Assembly: GCF_031846415.1 (NCBI RefSeq)
Contig: NZ_JAVRHT010000002.1
Location: forward strand, 62,001 to 126,000
Direction: 5' to 3'
Source of the DNA: Rubrivirga litoralis
GTDB lineage: Bacteria > Bacteroidota > Rhodothermia > Rhodothermales > Rubricoccaceae
Length of the DNA: 64,000 bases
Part shown: positions 62,237 to 64,000 of the stretch, in pieces
Layout: each line of letters opens with the position of its first letter
How positions within the stretch are numbered: position 1 is the stretch's first letter
The notes under the pieces: generated by a model
What the model was told of the DNA's origin: nothing
Database searches by the model: none
Seen by the model: only the letters and a program-made list of their open reading frames with translations
Program-made: the position numbers and the translations under genes

Positions 62237-63475
62237 CTACCGGAACAGCGGCCGCACGTCGCGGAGGTCGTACGTCACCTGGAGCGAGGCGGCCGTCACC
62301 CCGCCCGGGCCGACGCCGAGCACGCCGCCGAGCAACATGCGCCCCGCTCGGAGGTCGACGAGCGAGAGCCCCAGCGCCAGCGACGGGCGGAGCGGGGCGT
62401 GGCCGTCAGCGGCGGCCTCCGCCCGCTCCTCGAACGAGACGGACGCCTCGAACTGGTCGAACACGTCGTCGTAGACGTTGCCCAGGTAGCCCATGACGAG
62501 CGCGTCGACGCCGTAGAGCCCGAGCGCGTCGAGGACCGGGAGCCGCACGCCGGCCCCGACCGCGACGAGGTCCCGGCCCGTCAGCCGGTCCTGGCGGAAG
62601 GCCGTCGCCACGCGGTCGTCGAGGACGGGGAGGTAGAAAAACGGAATCGCGCCGTCCCCGTCGTCGTCCACCCTCCGCGTGAGCACGCCGATCCCGCGGA
62701 CCACGACGGCCGCCCGGCCGCCGAGCGGGACGTAGGTCGTGGCCGAGGCCGACAGCCGGTTCAACTGGAGGTCCGACCCGTCGAGGGCCACGAACCGCCG
62801 GGCCTCGACCAGCGCAAACGTGCCCGAGCGCGTGTACCCCGGGTCGTCGCGGAGGTCGGTCGCCACGCCGACCCCGGCCGAGAGCCCGTAGCGGCTCTGA
62901 TCGGCCGCCACCGCGACGGCCGCCTGCGAGGCCGGGTCGAGCGTCGAGAGCGGGATCTCGCTGTCCTCGCCGTTCACCCCGCCCGAGCGGTCGTAGAGGA
63001 ACCGGAGCCCCGGCTGCACCACGAGCGCCGTTGTGCGGAACGGGTAGAGGCCCACGCGGCCCTCGATGCTCACCGCGTCGTGCGAGAGGTACAGCTCGTT
63101 GGCGGTCAGCGTGTTCGGCCCGAGCCCGTAGTACCGCCGCCGGCCCGTCGTCGACCCCGAGGCCGCGACCAGGCCGTAGACGCGGCTGTGGTACGGGTCG
63201 CCCGTGAACACAGCGACGGTAGCGTCCTGGTAGCGCGCCTGGAGCCGGGTGTCCACGGCGATCTGGCTGCCCGCCCACCCCGCGTTCTCGACCGTCGCCC
63301 CGACGGCGACGCCGAGCCCGAAGTTGGCCGAGTAGAGCGGCGAGAGGCGCGGCTGGACCTGAACGCCGGGGCCGGCCGCGCTCCGCCCCGCCCCGCTCGG
63401 CGCGTCCATCGAGTCGGCGGGCGGGGCGGGCGCGTGGAGGAGGACGCCGAGGAGGAGGACGAGGGCGGTGGGCAC
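62237..63475 (-). CDS. Omp85/BamA-type outer-membrane barrel protein
   Basis: 412 residues. A signal peptide is at the N-terminus (TALVLLLGVLLHAPAPP). There are no POTRA repeats. The body is a series of strands with YGLGPNTLTANELYLSHDAVSIEGRVG and VGVATDLRDDPGYTRSGTFALVEARRF, the latter resembling the conserved D15/bacterial surface antigen strand (DxRD.P..P..G). The end LQVTYDLRDVRPLFR is a terminal barrel strand. The role is unknown; it could be a TamA-like or patatin-linked barrel. Start is GTG. Confidence 0.78.
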   Translation of the reverse strand: MPTALVLLLGVLLHAPAPPADSMDAPSGAGRSAAGPGVQVQPRLSPLYSANFGLGVAVGATVENAGWAGSQIAVDTRLQARYQDATVAVFTGDPYHSRVYGLVAASGSTTGRRRYYGLGPNTLTANELYLSHDAVSIEGRVGLYPFRTTALVVQPGLRFLYDRSGGVNGEDSEIPLSTLDPASQAAVAVAADQSRYGLSAGVGVATDLRDDPGYTRSGTFALVEARRFVALDGSDLQLNRLSASATTYVPLGGRAAVVVRGIGVLTRRVDDDGDGAIPFFYLPVLDDRVATAFRQDRLTGRDLVAVGAGVRLPVLDALGLYGVDALVMGYLGNVYDDVFDQFEASVSFEERAEAAADGHAPLRPSLALGLSLVDLRAGRMLLGGVLGVGPGGVTAASLQVTYDLRDVRPLFR

Positions 63476-63493
63476 GGGCGGGCGGGGTGGGGC

Positions 63494-63516
63494 GGGTACA
63501 GGGTACGGGGTACGAG
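63494..63516 (-). repeat. GTACCCC-type word array upstream of the barrel gene
   Basis: Read on the minus strand: CTCGTACCCCGTACCCTGTACCC, about 18 bases before the GTG at 63475. It has the same orientation to the start codon as the perfect array before 38281. No inverted partner is seen because the neighbour gene is divergent. Confidence 0.75.
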
Positions 63517-63564
63517 GGCCGCCCCGCCCGCCTCGGCCGTTCCTGTCCGACGCCGACGCTGTAG

Positions 63565-63584
63565 CGGCGTTGCATGCAACGCCG
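63565..63584. repeat. REP-like perfect palindrome, family 1
   Basis: CGGCGTTGCATGCAACGCCG, preceded by GTAG. Same element as 461-482. Confidence 0.75.
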
Positions 63585-63742
63585 TGTCAGAATTGACCGC
63601 CGGGGCGGGGCGGGTGCACGCCGTCGCCCGGGCAGGGTGGGCGCGCTCCGGTGCGTGGGCGGGGCGGCCGTCGTCCTGGACCCTCCCGCCCCTGGCCGCC
63701 CCGCCCGTCTCCCGGCGAGCGGGGCGGAGGCGACGCGCCCGG

Positions 63743-63751
63743 TATCTTCGG
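63743..63751 (+). promoter_or_regulatory. Candidate -7 promoter element TATCTTCGG
   Basis: It ends 21 nt before the purD ATG, the spacing seen for hpt (15237) and 41053. Confidence 0.45.
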
Positions 63752-63772
63752 CGCTCCCTACCCCGCCCCTGC

Positions 63773-64000
63773 ATGACCGTCCTCGTCGTCGGCGGCGGCG
63801 GCCGCGAGCACGCGCTCGTCTGGTCGCTCGCCCAGAGCCCCCGCCGCCCCCGCCTCCTGTGCGCGCCCGGCAACCCCGGCACCGCCGTCTGGGCCGAAAA
63901 CGTGGCCGTCGGCGTGGACGACCTCGACGGCCTCGTCGCGCTCGCGCTGGCCCGGGCGGCCGACCTCGTCGTGGTCGGCCCCGAGGGGCCGCTCGTGGGC
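63773..64000 (+). CDS. purD: Phosphoribosylamine-glycine ligase, N-terminal part
   Basis: The first 76 residues of PurD run off the window end. VLVVGGGGREHALVWSLAQSP is the diagnostic N-terminus, followed by LLCAPGNPGTA and DLVVVGPEGPLVG. The ATP-grasp enzyme joins glycine to phosphoribosylamine in purine synthesis. Confidence 0.93.
   Translation, partial: MTVLVVGGGGREHALVWSLAQSPRRPRLLCAPGNPGTAVWAENVAVGVDDLDGLVALALARAADLVVVGPEGPLVG

Larger units (their letters stand above)
63476..63772. other. Space between divergent barrel gene and purD
   Basis: It holds a GTAC-word array (63494-63516), a family 1 REP palindrome (63565-63584), GC boxes and, close to purD, a TATCTTCGG promoter-like word. 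No gene is visible. Confidence 0.6.

Overview
The window is very GC-rich, gene-dense bacterial chromosome. It encodes the type IX secretion sortase PorU and its partner PorV, several secreted metalloproteases with type IX C-terminal sorting domains, and promoters that resemble the Bacteroidota -7 element (TAnnTTTG). With the very high GC, this suggests a Rhodothermota/Rubricoccaceae-like member of the Bacteroidota/Rhodothermota group. That placement is inferred from gene content and composition, not from a phylogeny. There are no rRNA or tRNA genes, insertion sequences, prophage genes or CRISPR arrays that I can see.

Layout. 1-5113: end of pyrE, cinA, recA and two divergent short-chain dehydrogenases. 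5469-11429: a secreted M4 metalloprotease with a strong terminator, a DUF255 thioredoxin-fold protein, a DUF2442/DUF4160 pair and a small membrane protein. 11505-17475: mutL, tilS, hpt and a MATE transporter. 17722-20046 (minus): a HicBA toxin-antitoxin pair, a family 2 glycosyltransferase and a dimethylargininase/arginine-deiminase-like enzyme. 20209-26985 (minus): a lipoprotein, an ABC permease and ATPase, an MscS channel, pgk and gap. 27200-31721: a TPR-like membrane protein, an NtrC-type response regulator, a LolD-like ATPase and nadA. 32144-42796: a large periplasmic-propeller histidine kinase, an outer-membrane barrel, a Lon-substrate-domain protein, a metallo-beta-lactamase-fold hydrolase, a PAS sensor with no kinase domain, a histidine-bearing DHp protein with no ATPase domain, and a TPR protein. 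43195-48410: porU-porV. 48622-55795: a DUF92 protein, a dicarboxylate/glutamate symporter, a TPR protein, two tandem paralogous secreted metalloproteases and a small membrane protein. 55965-61798: a small membrane protein, gluconokinase, a double AP2-domain protein and a four-gene envelope polysaccharide operon. 62237-64000: an Omp85-type barrel protein and the start of purD.

The genes join in a few clear ways. PorU and PorV would process and anchor the three cargo proteases at 5469, 52626 and 53972; all three, and PorU itself, end in a sorting domain with a terminal arginine. gap and pgk form a glycolytic pair. The genes at 57581-61798 overlap by 4 bp at two junctions and look like one synthesis/export unit.

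The most unusual feature is in the spaces between genes. First, the word GGGCGGGGCGG or its complement recurs throughout, inside genes and between them. Second, many junctions between co-directional genes share one plan: stop codon, a G-rich array of 7-8 bp words, a GC-box core, then a complementary C-rich array of the same words ending at or close to the next start codon. The word differs from junction to junction (CATCCC, GTACCCC, CGTCACTC, AGTCCCC, GAACCC, CTCTTCTCC and others), yet the two arms of a junction match each other. I know of no description of this arrangement. Three separate palindromic REP-like families also occur.
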